Assembly: GCA_964057225.1 (NCBI GenBank)
Contig: OZ059899.1
Location: forward strand, 20,220,501 to 20,284,500
Length of the DNA stretch: 64,000 nucleotides
Direction: 5' to 3'
From: Auanema rhodensis
Taxonomy: Eukaryota > Nematoda > Chromadorea > Rhabditida > Rhabditidae
Positions 12,150-26,000 of this stretch are shown piece after piece. Each line of letters starts with the position of its first letter. Within the stretch, counting starts at the first letter, position 1. A program made the position numbers and the translations under genes. The notes below the pieces were generated by a model that was given only the letters and a program-made list of their open reading frames with translations, was not told the origin of the DNA and did not search any database.

Positions 12150-14085
12150 GATGCGGTTTTCAAAATTAGATTCCCCATGTCCATATTAGTCTTAAAACAA
12201 ATTTTCATTGATATTGGTGCATGGTAACCATGACTTTGAAATTTACGTGAACTTTAATTTATGCTAATTAAATGTACACGTGATGTGCACTTGGTATGTA
12301 ACTCGCTTCACGTGAAAGATAAAGAGATGCAGTTCTCAAAATTAGATTCCCCATGTCCATATTAGTCTAAAAACAAATTTTTATTGATATTGGTGCATGG
12401 TAACCATGACTTTGAAATTTACGTGAACTTTAATTTATGCTAATTAAACGTACACGTGGTGTGCACTCGGTATGTAACTCGCTTCACGTGAAAGATAAAG
12501 AGATGCGGTTTTCAAAATTAGATTCCCCATGTCCATATTAGTCTAAAAACAAATTTTTATTGATATTGGTGCATGGTAACCATGACTTTGAAATTTACGT
12601 GAACTTTAATTTATGCTAATTAAATGTACAAGTGATGTGCACTTGGTATGTAACTCGCTTCACGTGAAAGATAAGGAGATGCGGTTTTCACAATTAGATT
12701 TCCTATGTCCATATTAGTCTAAAAACAAATTTTTACTGATATTGGTGCATGGTAACCATGACTTTGAAATTTACGTGAACTTCAATTTATGCTAATTAAA
12801 TGTACACGTGGTGTGCACTTGGTATGTAACTCGCTTCACGTGAAAGATAAAGAGATGCGGTTTTAAAAATTAGATTCCCCATGTCCATATTAGTCTAAAA
12901 ACAGTTTTTTACTGATATTGGTGCATGGTAACCATGATTTTGAAATTTACGTGAACTTTAATTTATGCTAATTAAATGTACACGTGGTGTGCACTCGGTA
13001 TGTAACTCGCTTCACGTGAAAGATAAAGAGATGCGGTTAACAAAATTAGATTTCCTATGTCCATATTAGTCTAAAAACAAATTTTTATTGATATTGGTTC
13101 ATGGTAACCATGACTTTGAAATTTACGTGAACTTTAATTTATGCTAATTAAATGTACACGTGATGTGCACTTGGTATGTAACTCGCTTCACGTGAAAGAT
13201 AAAGAGATGCAGTTCTCAAAATTAGATTCCCCATGTCCATATTAGTCTAGAAACAAATTTTTATTGATATTGGTGCATGGTAACCATGACTTTGAAATTT
13301 ACGTGAACTTTAATTTATGCTAATTAAATGTACACGTGGTGTGCACTCGGTATGTAACTCGCTTCACGTGAAAGATGAAGAGATGCGGTTATCAAAATTA
13401 GATTTCCCATGTCCATATTAGTCTAAAAACAAATTTTTATTGATATTGGTTCATGGTAACCATGACTTTGAAATTTACGTGAACTTTAATTTATGCTAAT
13501 TAAATGTACACGTGATGTGCACTTGGTATGTAACTCGCTTCACGTGAAAGATAAAGAGATGCAGTTCTCAAAATTAGATTCCCCATGCCCATATTAGTCT
13601 AAAAACAAATTTTTATTGATATTGGTGCATGGTAACCATGACTTTGAAATTTACGTGAACTTTAATTTATGCTAATTAAATGTACACGTGGTGTGCACTC
13701 GGTATGTAACTCGCTTCACGTGAAAGATAAAGAGATGCGGTTATCAAAATTAGATTTCCCATGTCCATATTAGTCTAAAAACAAATTTTTATTGATATTG
13801 GTGCATGGTAACCATGACTTTGAATTTTACGTGAACTTTGATTTATGCTAATTAAATGTACACGTGATGTGCACTTGGTATGTAACTTGCTTCACGTGAA
13901 AGATAAAGAGATGCGGTTTTCAAAATTAGATTCCCCATGTCCATATTAGTCTAAAAACAAATTTTTATTGATATTGGTGCATGGTAACCATGACTTTGAA
14001 ATTTACGTGAACTTCAATTTATGCTAATTAAATGTACACGCGGTGTGCACTTGGTATGTAACTCGCTTCACGTGAAAGATAAAGA

Positions 14086-15845
14086 GATGCGGTTTTAAAA
14101 ATTAGATTCCCCATGTCCATATTAGTCTAAAAACAGTTTTTTACTGATATTGGTGCATGGTAACCATGATTTTGAAATTTACGTGAACTTTAATTTATGC
14201 TAATTAAATGTACACGTGATGTGCACTTGGTATGTAACTTGCTTCACGTGAAAGATAAAGAGATGCGGTTTTCAAAATTAGATTCCCCATGTCCATATTA
14301 GTCTAAAAACAGTTTTTTACTGATATTGGTGCATGGTAACCATGATTTTGAAATTTACGTGAACTTTAATTTATGCTAATTAAATGTACAAGTGATGTGC
14401 ACTCGGTATGTAACTCGCTTCACGTGAAAGATAAAGAGATGCGGTTAACAAAATTAGATTCCCCATGTCCATATTAGTCTTAAAACAAATTTTTATTGAT
14501 ATTGGTGCATGGTAACCATGACTTTGAAATTTACGTGAACTTTAATTTATGCTAATTAAATGTACAAGTGATGTGCACTTGGTATGTAACTCGCTTCACG
14601 TGAAAGATAAGGAGATGCGGTTTTCACAATTAGATTCCCCATGTCCATATTAGTCTAAAAACAAATTTTTATTGATATTGGTGCATGGTAACCATGACTT
14701 TGAAATTTACGTGAACTTCAATTTATGCTAATTAAATGTACACGCGGTGTGCACTTGGTATGTAACTCGCTTCACGTAAAAGATAAAGAGATGCGGTTTT
14801 AAAAATTAGATTCCCCATGTCCATATTAGTCTAAAAACAGTTTTTTACTGATATTGGTGCATGGTAACCATGATTTTGAAATTTACGTGAACTTTAATTT
14901 ATGCTAATTAAATGTACACGTGATGTGCACTTGGTATGTAACTTGCTTCACGTGAAAGATAAAGAGATGCGGTTTTCAAAATTAGATTCCCCATGTCCAT
15001 ATTAGTCTAAAAACAGTTTTTTACTGATATTGGTGCATGGTAACCATGATTTTGAAATTTACGTGAACTTTAATTTATGCTAATTAAATGTACAAGTGAT
15101 GTGCACTCGGTATGTAACTCGCTTCACGTGAAAGATAAAGAGATGCGGTTAACAAAATTAGATTCCCCATGTCCATATTAGTCTTAAAACAAATTTTTAT
15201 TGATATTGGTGCATGGTAACCATGACTTTGAAATTTACGTGAACTTTAATTTATGCTAATTAAATGTACAAGTGATGTGCACTTGGTATGTAACTCGCTT
15301 CACGTGAAAGATAAGGAGATGCGGTTTTCACAATTAGATTCCCCATGTCCATATTAGTCTAAAAACAAATTTTTATTGATATTGGTGCATGGTAACCATG
15401 ACTTTGAAATTTACGTGAACTTCAATTTATGCTAATTAAATGTACACGCGGTGTGCACTTGGTATGTAACTCGCTTCACGTGAAAGATAAAGAGATGCGG
15501 TTTTAAAAATTAGATTCCCCATGTCCATATTAGTCTAAAAACAGTTTTTTACTGATATTGGTGCATGGTAACCATGATTTTGAAATTTACGTGAACTTTA
15601 ATTTATGCTAATTAAATGTACACGTGATGTGCACTTGGTATGTAACTTGCTTCACGTGAAAGATAAAGAGATGCGGTTTTCAAAATTAGATTCCCCATGT
15701 CCATATTAGTCTAAAAACAGTTTTTTACTGATATTGGTGCATGGTAACCATGATTTTGAAATTTACGTGAACTTTAATTTATGCTAATTAAATGTACAAG
15801 TGATGTGCACTCGGTATGTAACTCGCTTCACGTGAAAGATAAAGA
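14086..15845. repeat. 4-monomer (704-bp) higher-order repeat, two and a half copies
   Basis: The order is F, then a 'ggttttcaaaattag' copy with 'acagttttttac' and 'acaagtgatgtgcactcgg', then 'ggttaacaaaattag' with 'tcttaaaac', then E. It runs at 14,086-14,789, repeats at 14,790-15,493, and starts a third time at 15,494-15,845. The second F copy is preceded by a private 'cttcacgtaaaag'. This is the shortest clear multi-monomer period in zone 2 and looks like a recent local expansion. Confidence 0.83.
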
Positions 15846-16901
15846 GATGCGGTTAACAAAATTAGATTTCCTATGTCCATATTAGTCTAAAAACAAATTT
15901 TTATTGATATTGGTTCATGGTAACCATGACTTTGAAATTTACGTGAACTTTAATTTATGCTAATTAAATGTACACGTGATGTGCACTTGGTATGTAACTC
16001 GCTTCACGTGGAAGATAAAGAGATGCAGTTCTCAAAATTAGATTCCCCATGCCCATATTAGTCTAAAAACAAATTTTTATTGATATTGGTGCATGGTAAC
16101 CATGACTTTGAAATTTACGTGAACTTTAATTTATGCTAATTAAATGTACACGTGGTGTGCACTCGGTATGTAACTCGCTTCACGTGAAAGATAAAGAGAT
16201 GCGGTTATCAAAATTAGATTTCCCATGTCCATATTAGTCTAAAAACAAATTTTTATTGATATTGGTGCATGGTAACCATGACTTTGAATTTTACGTGAAC
16301 TTTGATTTATGCTAATTAAATGTACACGTGATGTGCACTTGGTATGTAACTTGCTTCACGTGAAAGATAAAGAGATGCGGTTTTCAAAATTAGATTCCCC
16401 ATGTCCATATTAGTCTTAAAACAAATTTTTATTGATATTGGTGCATGGTAACCATGACTTTGAAATTTACGTGAACTTTAATTTATGCTAATTAAATGTA
16501 CAAGTGATGTGCACTTGGTATGTAACTCGCTTCACGTGAAAGATAAGGAGATGCGGTTTTCACAATTAGATTCCCCATGTCCATATTAGTCTAAAAACAA
16601 ATTTTTATTGATATTGGTGCATGGTAACCATGACTTTGAAATTTACGTGAACTTCAATTTATGCTAATTAAATGTACACGCGGTGTGCACTTGGTATGTA
16701 ACTCGCTTCACGTGAAAGATAAAGAGATGCGGTTTTAAAAATTAGATTCCCCATGTCCATATTAGTCTAAAAACAGTTTTTTACTGATATTGGTGCATGG
16801 TAACCATGATTTTGAAATTTACGTGAACTTTAATTTATGCTAATTAAATGTACACGTGGTGTGCACTCGGTATGTAACTCGCTTCACGTGAAAGATAAAG
16901 A
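15494..16901. repeat. Eight-monomer block with a second copy 7,744 bp downstream
   Basis: The order F, G-like with 'acagttttttac', A, C with 'catgcccat', H, I, E, F is found here and again at 23,238-24,645, a shift of exactly 44 monomers. A shared rare marker is 'cacgtggaag' just before the C monomer in both places (16,022 and 23,766). The downstream copy has private changes, including 'caaaataagatt', 'ctcggaatg' and 'catgtcaatatt'. The zone-1 block at 17,430-20,069 lies between the two copies. Confidence 0.8.
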
Positions 16902-17429
16902 GATGCGGTTAACAAAATTAAATTTCCTATGTCCATATTAGTCTAAAAACAAATTTTTATTGATATTGGTTCATGGTAACCATGACTTTGAAATTTACGT
17001 GAACTTTAATTTATGCTAATTAAATGTACACGTGGTGTGCACTCGGTATGTAACTCGCTTCACGTGAAAGATGAAGAGATGCGGTTATCAAAATTAGATT
17101 CCCCATGTCCATATTAGTCTAAAAACAAATTTTTATTGATATTGGTTCATGGTAACCATGACTTTGAAATTTACGTGAACTTTAATTTATGCTAATTAAA
17201 TGTACACGTGATGTGCACTTGGTATGTAACTCGCTTCACGTGAAAGATAAAGAGATGCAGTTCTCAAAATTAGATTCCCCATGCCCATATTAGTCTAAAA
17301 ACAAATTTTTATTGATATTGGTGCATGGTAACCATGACTTTGAAATTTACGTGAACTTTAATTAATGCTAATTAAACGTACACGTGGTGTGCACTCGGTA
17401 TGTAACTCGCTTCACGTGTAAGATAAAGA

Positions 17430-20069
17430 GATGCGGTTTTCAAAATTAGATTCCCCATGTCCATATTAGTCTAAAAACAATTTTTTACTGATATTGGTGC
17501 ATGGTAACCATGACTTTGAAATTTACGTGAACTTTTATTTATGCTAATTAAACGTACACGTGGTGTGCACTCGGTATGTAACTCGCTTCACGTGGAAGAT
17601 AAAGAGATGCGGTTTTTAAAATTAGATTCCCCATGTCCATATTAGTCTAAAAACAATTTTTTACTGATATTGGTGCATGGTAACCATGACTTTGAACTTT
17701 ACGTGAACTTTTATTTATGCTACATAAATGTACACGTGATGTGCACTTGGTATGTAACTCGCTTCACGTGAAAGATAAAAAGATGCGGTTTTTAAAATTA
17801 GATTCCCCATGTCCATATTAGTCTAAAAACAATTTTTTACTGATATTGGTGCATGGTAACCATGACTTTGAACTTTACGTGAACTTTTATTTATGCTAAT
17901 TAAACGTACACGTGGTGTGCACTCGGTATGTAACTCGCTTCACGTGAAAGATAAAGAGATGCGGTTTTTAAAATTAGATTCCCCATGTCCATATTAGTCT
18001 AAAAACAATTTTTTACTGATATTGGTGCATGGTAACCATGATTTTGAAATTTACGTGAACTTTTATTTATGCTAATTAAACGTACACGTGGTGTGCACTC
18101 GGTATGTAACTCGCTTCACGTGAAAGATAAAGAGATGCGGTTTTTAAAATTAGATTCCCCATGTCCATATTAGTCTAAAAACAATTTTTTACTGATATTG
18201 GTGCATGGTAACCATGATTTTGAAATTTACGTGAACTTTAATTTATGCTAATTAAACGTACACGTGATGTGCACTTGGTATGTAACTCGCTTCACGTGAA
18301 AGATAAAGAGATGCGGTTTTTAAAATTAGATTCCCCATGTCCATATTAGTCTAAAAACAAATTTTTATTGATATTGGTGCATGGTAACCATGACTTTGAA
18401 CTTTACGTGAACTTTTATTTATGCTAATTAAACGTACACGTGGTGAGCACTCGGTATGTAACTCGCTTCACGTGAAAGATAAAGAGATGCGGTTTTTAAA
18501 ATTAGATTCCCCATGTCCATATTAGTCTAAAAACAAATTTTTATTGATATTGGTGCATGGTAACCATGACTTTGAACTTTACGTGAACTTTTATTTATGC
18601 TAATTAAACGTACACGTGGTGTGCACTCGGTATGTAACTCGCTTCACGTGAAAGATAAAAAGATGCGGTTTTTAAAATTAGATTCCCCATGTCCATATTA
18701 GTCTAAAAACAATTTTTTACTGATATTGGTGCATGGTAACCATGACTTTGAACTTTACGTGAACTTTTATTTATGCTAATTAAACGTACACGTGGTGTGG
18801 ACTCGGTATGTAACTCGCTTCACGTGAAAGATAAAGAGATGCGGTTTTTAAAATTAGATTCCCCATGTCCATATTAGTCTAAAAACAATTTTTTACTGAT
18901 ATTGGTGCATGGTAACCATGATTTTGAAATTTACGTGAACTTTTATTTATGCTAATTAAACGTACACGTGGTGTGCACTCGGTATGTAACTCGCTTCACG
19001 TGAAAGATAAAGAGATGCGGTTTTTAAAATTAGATTCCCCATGTCCATATTAGTCTAAAAACAATTTTTTACTGATATTGGTGCATGGTAACCATGATTT
19101 TGAAATTTACGTGAACTTTAATTTATGCTAATTAAACGTACACGTGATGTGCACTTGGTATGTAACTCGCTTCACGTGAAAGATAAAGAGATGCGGTTTT
19201 TAAAATTAGATTCCCCATGTCCATATTAGTCTAAAAACAATTTTTTACTGATATTGGTGCATGGTAACCATGATTTTGAAATTTACGTGAACTTTAATTT
19301 ATGCTAATTAAACGTACACGTGATGTGCACTTGGTATGTAACTCGCTTCACGTGAAAGATAAAGAGATGCGGTTTTTAAAATTAGATTCCCCATGTCCAT
19401 ATTAGTCTAAAAACAAATTTTTATTGATATTGGTGCATGGTAACCATGACTTTGAACTTTACGTGAACTTTTATTTATGCTAATTAAACGTACACGTGGT
19501 GAGCACTCGGTATGTAACTCGCTTCACGTGAAAGATAAAGAGATGCGGTTTTTAAAATTAGATTCCCCATGTCCATATTAGTCTAAAAACAAATTTTTAT
19601 TGATATTGGTGCATGGTAACCATGACTTTGAACTTTACGTGAACTTTTATTTATGCTAATTAAACGTACACGTGGTGTGCACTCGGTATGTAACTCGCTT
19701 CACGTGAAAGATAAAAAGATGCGGTTTTTAAAATTAGATTCCCCATGTCCATATTAGTCTAAAAACAATTTTTTACTGATATTGGTGCATGGTAACCATG
19801 ACTTTGAACTTTACGTGAACTTTTATTTATGCTAATTAAACGTACACGTGGTGTGGACTCGGTATGTAACTCGCTTCACGTGAAAGATAAAGAGATGCGG
19901 TTTTTAAAATTAGATTCCCCATGTCCATATTAGTCTAAAAACAATTTTTTACTGATATTGGTGCATGGTAACCATGATTTTGAAATTTACGTGAACTTTT
20001 ATTTATGCTAATTAAACGTACACGTGGTGTGCACTCGGTATGTAACTCGCTTCACGTGAAAGATAAAGA
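17430..20069. repeat. Zone-1 block embedded in zone 2
   Basis: Fifteen monomers here carry zone-1 markers ('gaactttacg', 'cttttattt', 'gctacataaatg', 'gtgtggactcgg') absent from the flanks. The first ten (17,430-19,189) match, in order, those at 7,045-8,804, including the 'cacgtggaag' end of the first monomer. The offset is 10,385 bp, which is 59 monomers plus the single T insertion. Both flanking monomers are chimeric: 17,254 starts as zone-2 type C and ends zone-1-like, while 20,070 starts zone-1-like and ends zone-2-like. The block therefore looks like a conversion or unequal-exchange tract that entered in register. Confidence 0.85.
18134..20069. repeat. 6-monomer (1,056-bp) tandem duplication inside the embedded block
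   Basis: The monomers at 18,134-19,189 are followed by a copy of the first five at 19,190-20,069. The private change 'gtggtgagcac' (usual form 'gtggtgtgcac') occurs at 18,445 and 19,501, exactly 1,056 bp apart. I noticed it nowhere else, including in the matching zone-1 source. The duplication therefore happened after the block had separated from zone 1. Confidence 0.85.
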
Positions 20070-23000
20070 GATGCGGTTTTTAAAATTAGATTCCCCATGT
20101 CCATATTAGTCTAAAAACAAATTTTTATTGATATTGGTGCATGGTAACCATGACTTTGAAATTTACGTGAACTTTAATTTATGCTAATTAAATGTACACG
20201 TGATGTGCACTTGGTATGTAACTCGCTTCACGTGAAAGATAAAGAGATGCAGTTCTCAAAATTAGATTCCCCATGTCCATATTAGTCTAGAAACAAATTT
20301 TTATTGATATGGGTGCATGGTAACCATGACTTTGAAATTTACGTGAACTTTAATTTATGCTAATTAAATGTACACGTGATGTGCACTTGGTATGTAACTT
20401 GCTTCACGTGAAAGATAAAGAGATGCGGTTTTCAAAATTAGATTCCCCATGTCCATATTAGTCTTAAAACAAATTTTCATTGATATTGGTGCATGGTAAC
20501 CATGACTTTGAAATTTACGTGAACTTTAATTTATGCTAATTAAATGTACACGTGATGTGCACTTGGTATGTAACTCGCTTCACGTGAAAGATAAAGAGAT
20601 GCAGTTCTCAAAATTAGATTCCCCATGTCCATATTAGTCTAAAAACAAATTTTTATTGATATTGGTGCATGGTAACCATGACTTTGAAATTTACGTGAAC
20701 TTTAATTTATGCTAATTAAACGTACACGTGGTGTGCACTCGGTATGTAACTCGCTTCACGTGAAAGATAAGGAGATGCAGTTCTCAAAATTAGATTCCCC
20801 ATGTCCATATTAGTCTAAAAACAAATTTTTACTGATATTGGTGCATGGTAACCATGACTTTGAAATTTACGTGAACTTCAATTTATGCTAATTAAATGTA
20901 CACGTGGTGTGCACTTGGTATGTAACTCGCTTCACGTGAAAGATAAAGAGATGCGGTTTTAAAAATTAGATTCCCCATGTCCATATTAGTCTAAAAACAG
21001 TTTTTTACTGATATTGGTGCATGGTAACCATGATTTTGAAATTTACGTGAACTTTAATTTATGCTAATTAAATGTACACGTGGTGTGCACTCGGTATGTA
21101 ACTCGCTTCACGTGAAAGATAAAGAGATGCGGTTAACAAAATTAGATTTCCTATGTCCATATTAGTCTAAAAACAAATTTTTATTGATATTGGTTCATGG
21201 TAACCATGACTTTGAAATTTACGTGAACTTTAATTTATGCTAATTAAATGTACACGTGGTGTGCACTCGGTATGTAACTCGCTTCACGTGAAAGATAAAG
21301 AGATGCGGTTAACAAAATTAGATTTCCTATGTCCATATTAGTCTAAAAACAAATTTTTATTGATATTGGTTCATGGTAACCATGACTTTGAACTTTACGT
21401 GAACTTTAATTTATGCTAATTAAATGTACAAGTGATGTGCACTCGGTATGTAACTCGCTTCACGTGAAAGATAAAAAGATGCGGTTTTCAAAATTAGATT
21501 CCCCATGTCCATATTAGTCTAAAAACAAATTTTTATTGATATTGGTGCATGGTAACCATGACTTTGAAATTTACGTGAACTTTAATTTATGCTAATTAAA
21601 TGTACAAGTGATGTGCACTTGGTATGTAACTCGCTTCACGTGAAAGATAAGGAGATGCGGTTTTCACAATTAGATTTCCTATGTCCATATTAGTCTAAAA
21701 ACAAATTTTTACTGATATTGGTGCATGGTAACCATGACTTTGAAATTTACGTGAACTTCAATTTATGCTAATTAAATGTACACGTGGTGTGCACTTGGTA
21801 TGTAACTCGCTTCACGTGAAAGATAAAGAGATGCGGTTTTAAAAATTAGATTCCCCATGTCCATATTAGTCTAAAAACAGTTTTTTACTGATATTGGTGC
21901 ATGGTAACCATGATTTTGAAATTTACGTGAACTTTAATTTATGCTAATTAAATGTACACGTGGTGTGCACTCGGTATGTAACTCGCTTCACGTGAAAGAT
22001 AAAGAGATGCGGTTAACAAAATTAGATTTCCTATGTCCATATTAGTCTAAAAACAAATTTTTATTGATATTGGTTCATGGTAACCATGACTTTGAAATTT
22101 ACGTGAACTTTAATTTATGCTAATTAAATGTACACGTGATGTGCACTTGGTATGTAACTCGCTTCACGTGAAAGATAAAGAGATGCAGTTCTCAAAATTA
22201 GATTCCCCATGTCCATATTAGTCTAGAAACAAATTTTTATTGATATTGGTGCATGGTAACCATGACTTTGAAATTTACGTGAACTTTAATTTATGCTAAT
22301 TAAATGTACACGTGGTGTGCACTCGGTATGTAACTCGCTTCACGTGAAAGATGAAGAGATGCGGTTATCAAAATTAGATTTCCCATGTCCATATTAGTCT
22401 AAAAACAAATTTTTATTGATATTGGTTCATGGTAACCATGACTTTGAAATTTACGTGAACTTTAATTTATGCTAATTAAATGTACACGTGATGTGCACTT
22501 GGTATGTAACTCGCTTCACGTGAAAGATAAAGAGATGCAGTTCTCAAAATTAGATTCCCCATGCCCATATTAGTCTAAAAACAAATTTTTATTGATATTG
22601 GTGCATGGTAACCATGACTTTGAAATTTACGTGAACTTTAATTTATGCTAATTAAATGTACACGTGGTGTGCACTCGGTATGTAACTCGCTTCACGTGAA
22701 AGATAAAGAGATGCGGTTATCAAAATTAGATTTCCCATGTCCATATTAGTCTAAAAACAAATTTTTATTGATATTGGTGCATGGTAACCATGACTTTGAA
22801 TTTTACGTGAACTTTGATTTATGCTAATTAAATGTACACGTGATGTGCACTTGGTATGTAACTTGCTTCACGTGAAAGATAAAGAGATGCGGTTTTCAAA
22901 ATTAGATTCCCCATGTCCATATTAGTCTTAAAACAAATTTTTATTGATATTGGTGCATGGTAACCATGACTTTGAAATTTACGTGAACTTTAATTTATGC

Positions 23001-26000
23001 TAATTAAATGTACAAGTGATGTGCACTTGGTATGTAACTCGCTTCACGTGAAAGATAAGGAGATGCGGTTTTCACAATTAGATTCCCCATGTCCATATTA
23101 GTCTAAAAACAAATTTTTATTGATATTGGTGCATGGTAACCATGACTTTGAAATTTACGTGAACTTCAATTTATGCTAATTAAATGTACACGCGGTGTGC
23201 ACTTGGTATGTAACTCGCTTCACGTGAAAGATAAAGAGATGCGGTTTTAAAAATTAGATTCCCCATGTCCATATTAGTCTAAAAACAGTTTTTTACTGAT
23301 ATTGGTGCATGGTAACCATGATTTTGAAATTTACGTGAACTTTAATTTATGCTAATTAAATGTACACGTGATGTGCACTTGGTATGTAACTTGCTTCACG
23401 TGAAAGATAAAGAGATGCGGTTTTCAAAATAAGATTCCCCATGTCCATATTAGTCTAAAAACAGTTTTTTACTGATATTGGTGCATGGTAACCATGATTT
23501 TGAAATTTACGTGAACTTTAATTTATGCTAATTAAATGTACAAGTGATGTGCACTCGGAATGTAACTCGCTTCACGTGAAAGATAAAGAGATGCGGTTAA
23601 CAAAATTAGATTTCCTATGTCCATATTAGTCTAAAAACAAATTTTTATTGATATTGGTTCATGGTAACCATGACTTTGAAATTTACGTGAACTTTAATTT
23701 ATGCTAATTAAATGTACACGTGATGTGCACTTGGTATGTAACTCGCTTCACGTGGAAGATAAAGAGATGCAGTTCTCAAAATTAGATTCCCCATGCCCAT
23801 ATTAGTCTAAAAACAAATTTTTATTGATATTGGTGCATGGTAACCATGACTTTGAAATTTACGTGAACTTTAATTTATGCTAATTAAATGTACACGTGGT
23901 GTGCACTCGGTATGTAACTCGCTTCACGTGAAAGATAAAGAGATGCGGTTATCAAAATTAGATTTCCCATGTCCATATTAGTCTAAAAACAAATTTTTAT
24001 TGATATTGGTGCATGGTAACCATGACTTTGAATTTTACGTGAACTTTGATTTATGCTAATTAAATGTACACGTGATGTGCACTTGGTATGTAACTTGCTT
24101 CACGTGAAAGATAAAGAGATGCGGTTTTCAAAATTAGATTCCCCATGTCAATATTAGTCTTAAAACAAATTTTTATTGATATTGGTGCATGGTAACCATG
24201 ACTTTGAAATTTACGTGAACTTTAATTTATGCTAATTAAATGTACAAGTGATGTGCACTTGGTATGTAACTCGCTTCACGTGAAAGATAAGGAGATGCGG
24301 TTTTCACAATTAGATTCCCCATGTCCATATTAGTCTAAAAACAAATTTTTATTGATATTGGTGCATGGTAACCATGACTTTGAAATTTACGTGAACTTCA
24401 ATTTATGCTAATTAAATGTACACGCGGTGTGCACTTGGTATGTAACTCGCTTCACGTGAAAGATAAAGAGATGCGGTTTTAAAAATTAGATTCCCCATGT
24501 CCATATTAGTCTAAAAACAGTTTTTTACTGATATTGGTGCATGGTAACCATGATTTTGAAATTTACGTGAACTTTAATTTATGCTAATTAAATGTACACG
24601 TGGTGTGCACTCGGTATGTAACTCGCTTCACGTGAAAGATAAAGAGATGCGGTTAACAAAATTAGATTTCCTATGTCCATATTAGTCTAAAAACAAATTT
24701 TTATTGATATTGGTTCATGGTAACCATGACTTTGAAATTTACGTGAACTTTAATTTATGCTAATTAAATGTACACGTGATGTGCACTTGGTATGTAACTC
24801 GCTTCACGTGAAAGATAAAGAGATGCAGTTCTCAAAATTAGATTCCCCATGTCCATATTAGTCTAGAAACAAATTTTTATTGATATTGGTGCATGGTAAC
24901 CATGACTTTGAAATTTACGTGAACTTTAATTTATGCTAATTAAATGTACACGTGGTGTGCACTCGGTATGTAACTCGCTTCACGTGAAAGATAAAAAGAT
25001 GCGGTTAACAAAATTAGATTTCCTATGTCCATATTAGTCTAAAAACAAATTTTTATTGATATTGGTGCATGGTAACCATGACTTTGAAATTTACGTGAAC
25101 TTTAATTTATGCTAATTAAATGTACACGTGGTGTGCACTTGGTATGTAACTCGCTTCACGTGAAAGATAAAGAGATGCGGTTTTCAAAATTAGATTTCCT
25201 ATGTCCATATTAGTCTAAAAACAAATTTTTATTGATATTGGTTCATGGTAACCATGACTTTGAAATTTACGTGAACTTTAATTTATGCTAATTAAATGTA
25301 CACGTGGTGTGCACTCGGTATGTAACTCGCTTCACGTGAAAGATAAAGAGATGCGGTTAACAAAATTAGATTTCCTATGTCCATATTAGTCTAAAAACAA
25401 ATTTTTATTGATATTGGTTCATGGTAACCATGACTTTGAAATTTACGTGAACTTTAATTTATGCTAATTAAATGTACACGTGATGTGCACTTGGTATGTA
25501 ACTCGCTTCACGTGAAAGATAAAGAGATGCAGTTCTCAAAATTAGATTCCCCATGTCCATATTAATCTAGAAACAAATTTTTATTGATATTGGTTCATGG
25601 TAACCATGACTTTGAAATTTACGTGAACTTTAATTTATGCTAATTAAATGTACACGTGGTGTGCACTCGGTATGTAACTCGCTTCACGTGAAAGATAAAG
25701 AGATGCGGTTAACAAAATTAGATTTCCTATGTCCATATTAGTCTAAAAACAGTTTTTTACTGATATTGGTGCATGGTAACCATGATTTTGAAATTTACGT
25801 GAACTTTAATTTATGCTAATTAAATGTACACGTGGTGTGCACTCGGTATGTAACTCGCTTCACGTGAAAGATAAAGAGATGCGGTTAACAAAATTAGATT
25901 TCCTATGTCCATATTAGTCTAAAAACAAATTTTTATTGATATTGGTTCATGGTAACCATGACTTTGAAATTTACGTGAACTTTAATTTATGCTAATTAAA

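Larger units (their letters stand above)
11797..17429. repeat. Zone 2 sub-array, left part (A/C/E/F/G/H/I mosaic)
   Basis: This stretch of 32 monomers lacks most zone-1 markers ('gaactttacg', 'cttttattt'). It is built from C ('gcagttctc'), J ('tcttaaaac' with 'ttttcattg'), E ('aggagatg', 'cttcaattt', 'cacgcgg'), F ('acagttttttac'), A ('ggttaac' with 'ggttcatgg') and H ('ggttatc', 'ctttgattt'). E is almost always followed by F. The spacing is 176 bp throughout after the single 177-bp copy. The last monomer, starting at 17,254, begins as type C with 'catgcccat' but ends like a zone-1 copy ('aaacgtac', 'cacgtgtaag'), so it is chimeric at the zone junction. Confidence 0.82.
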
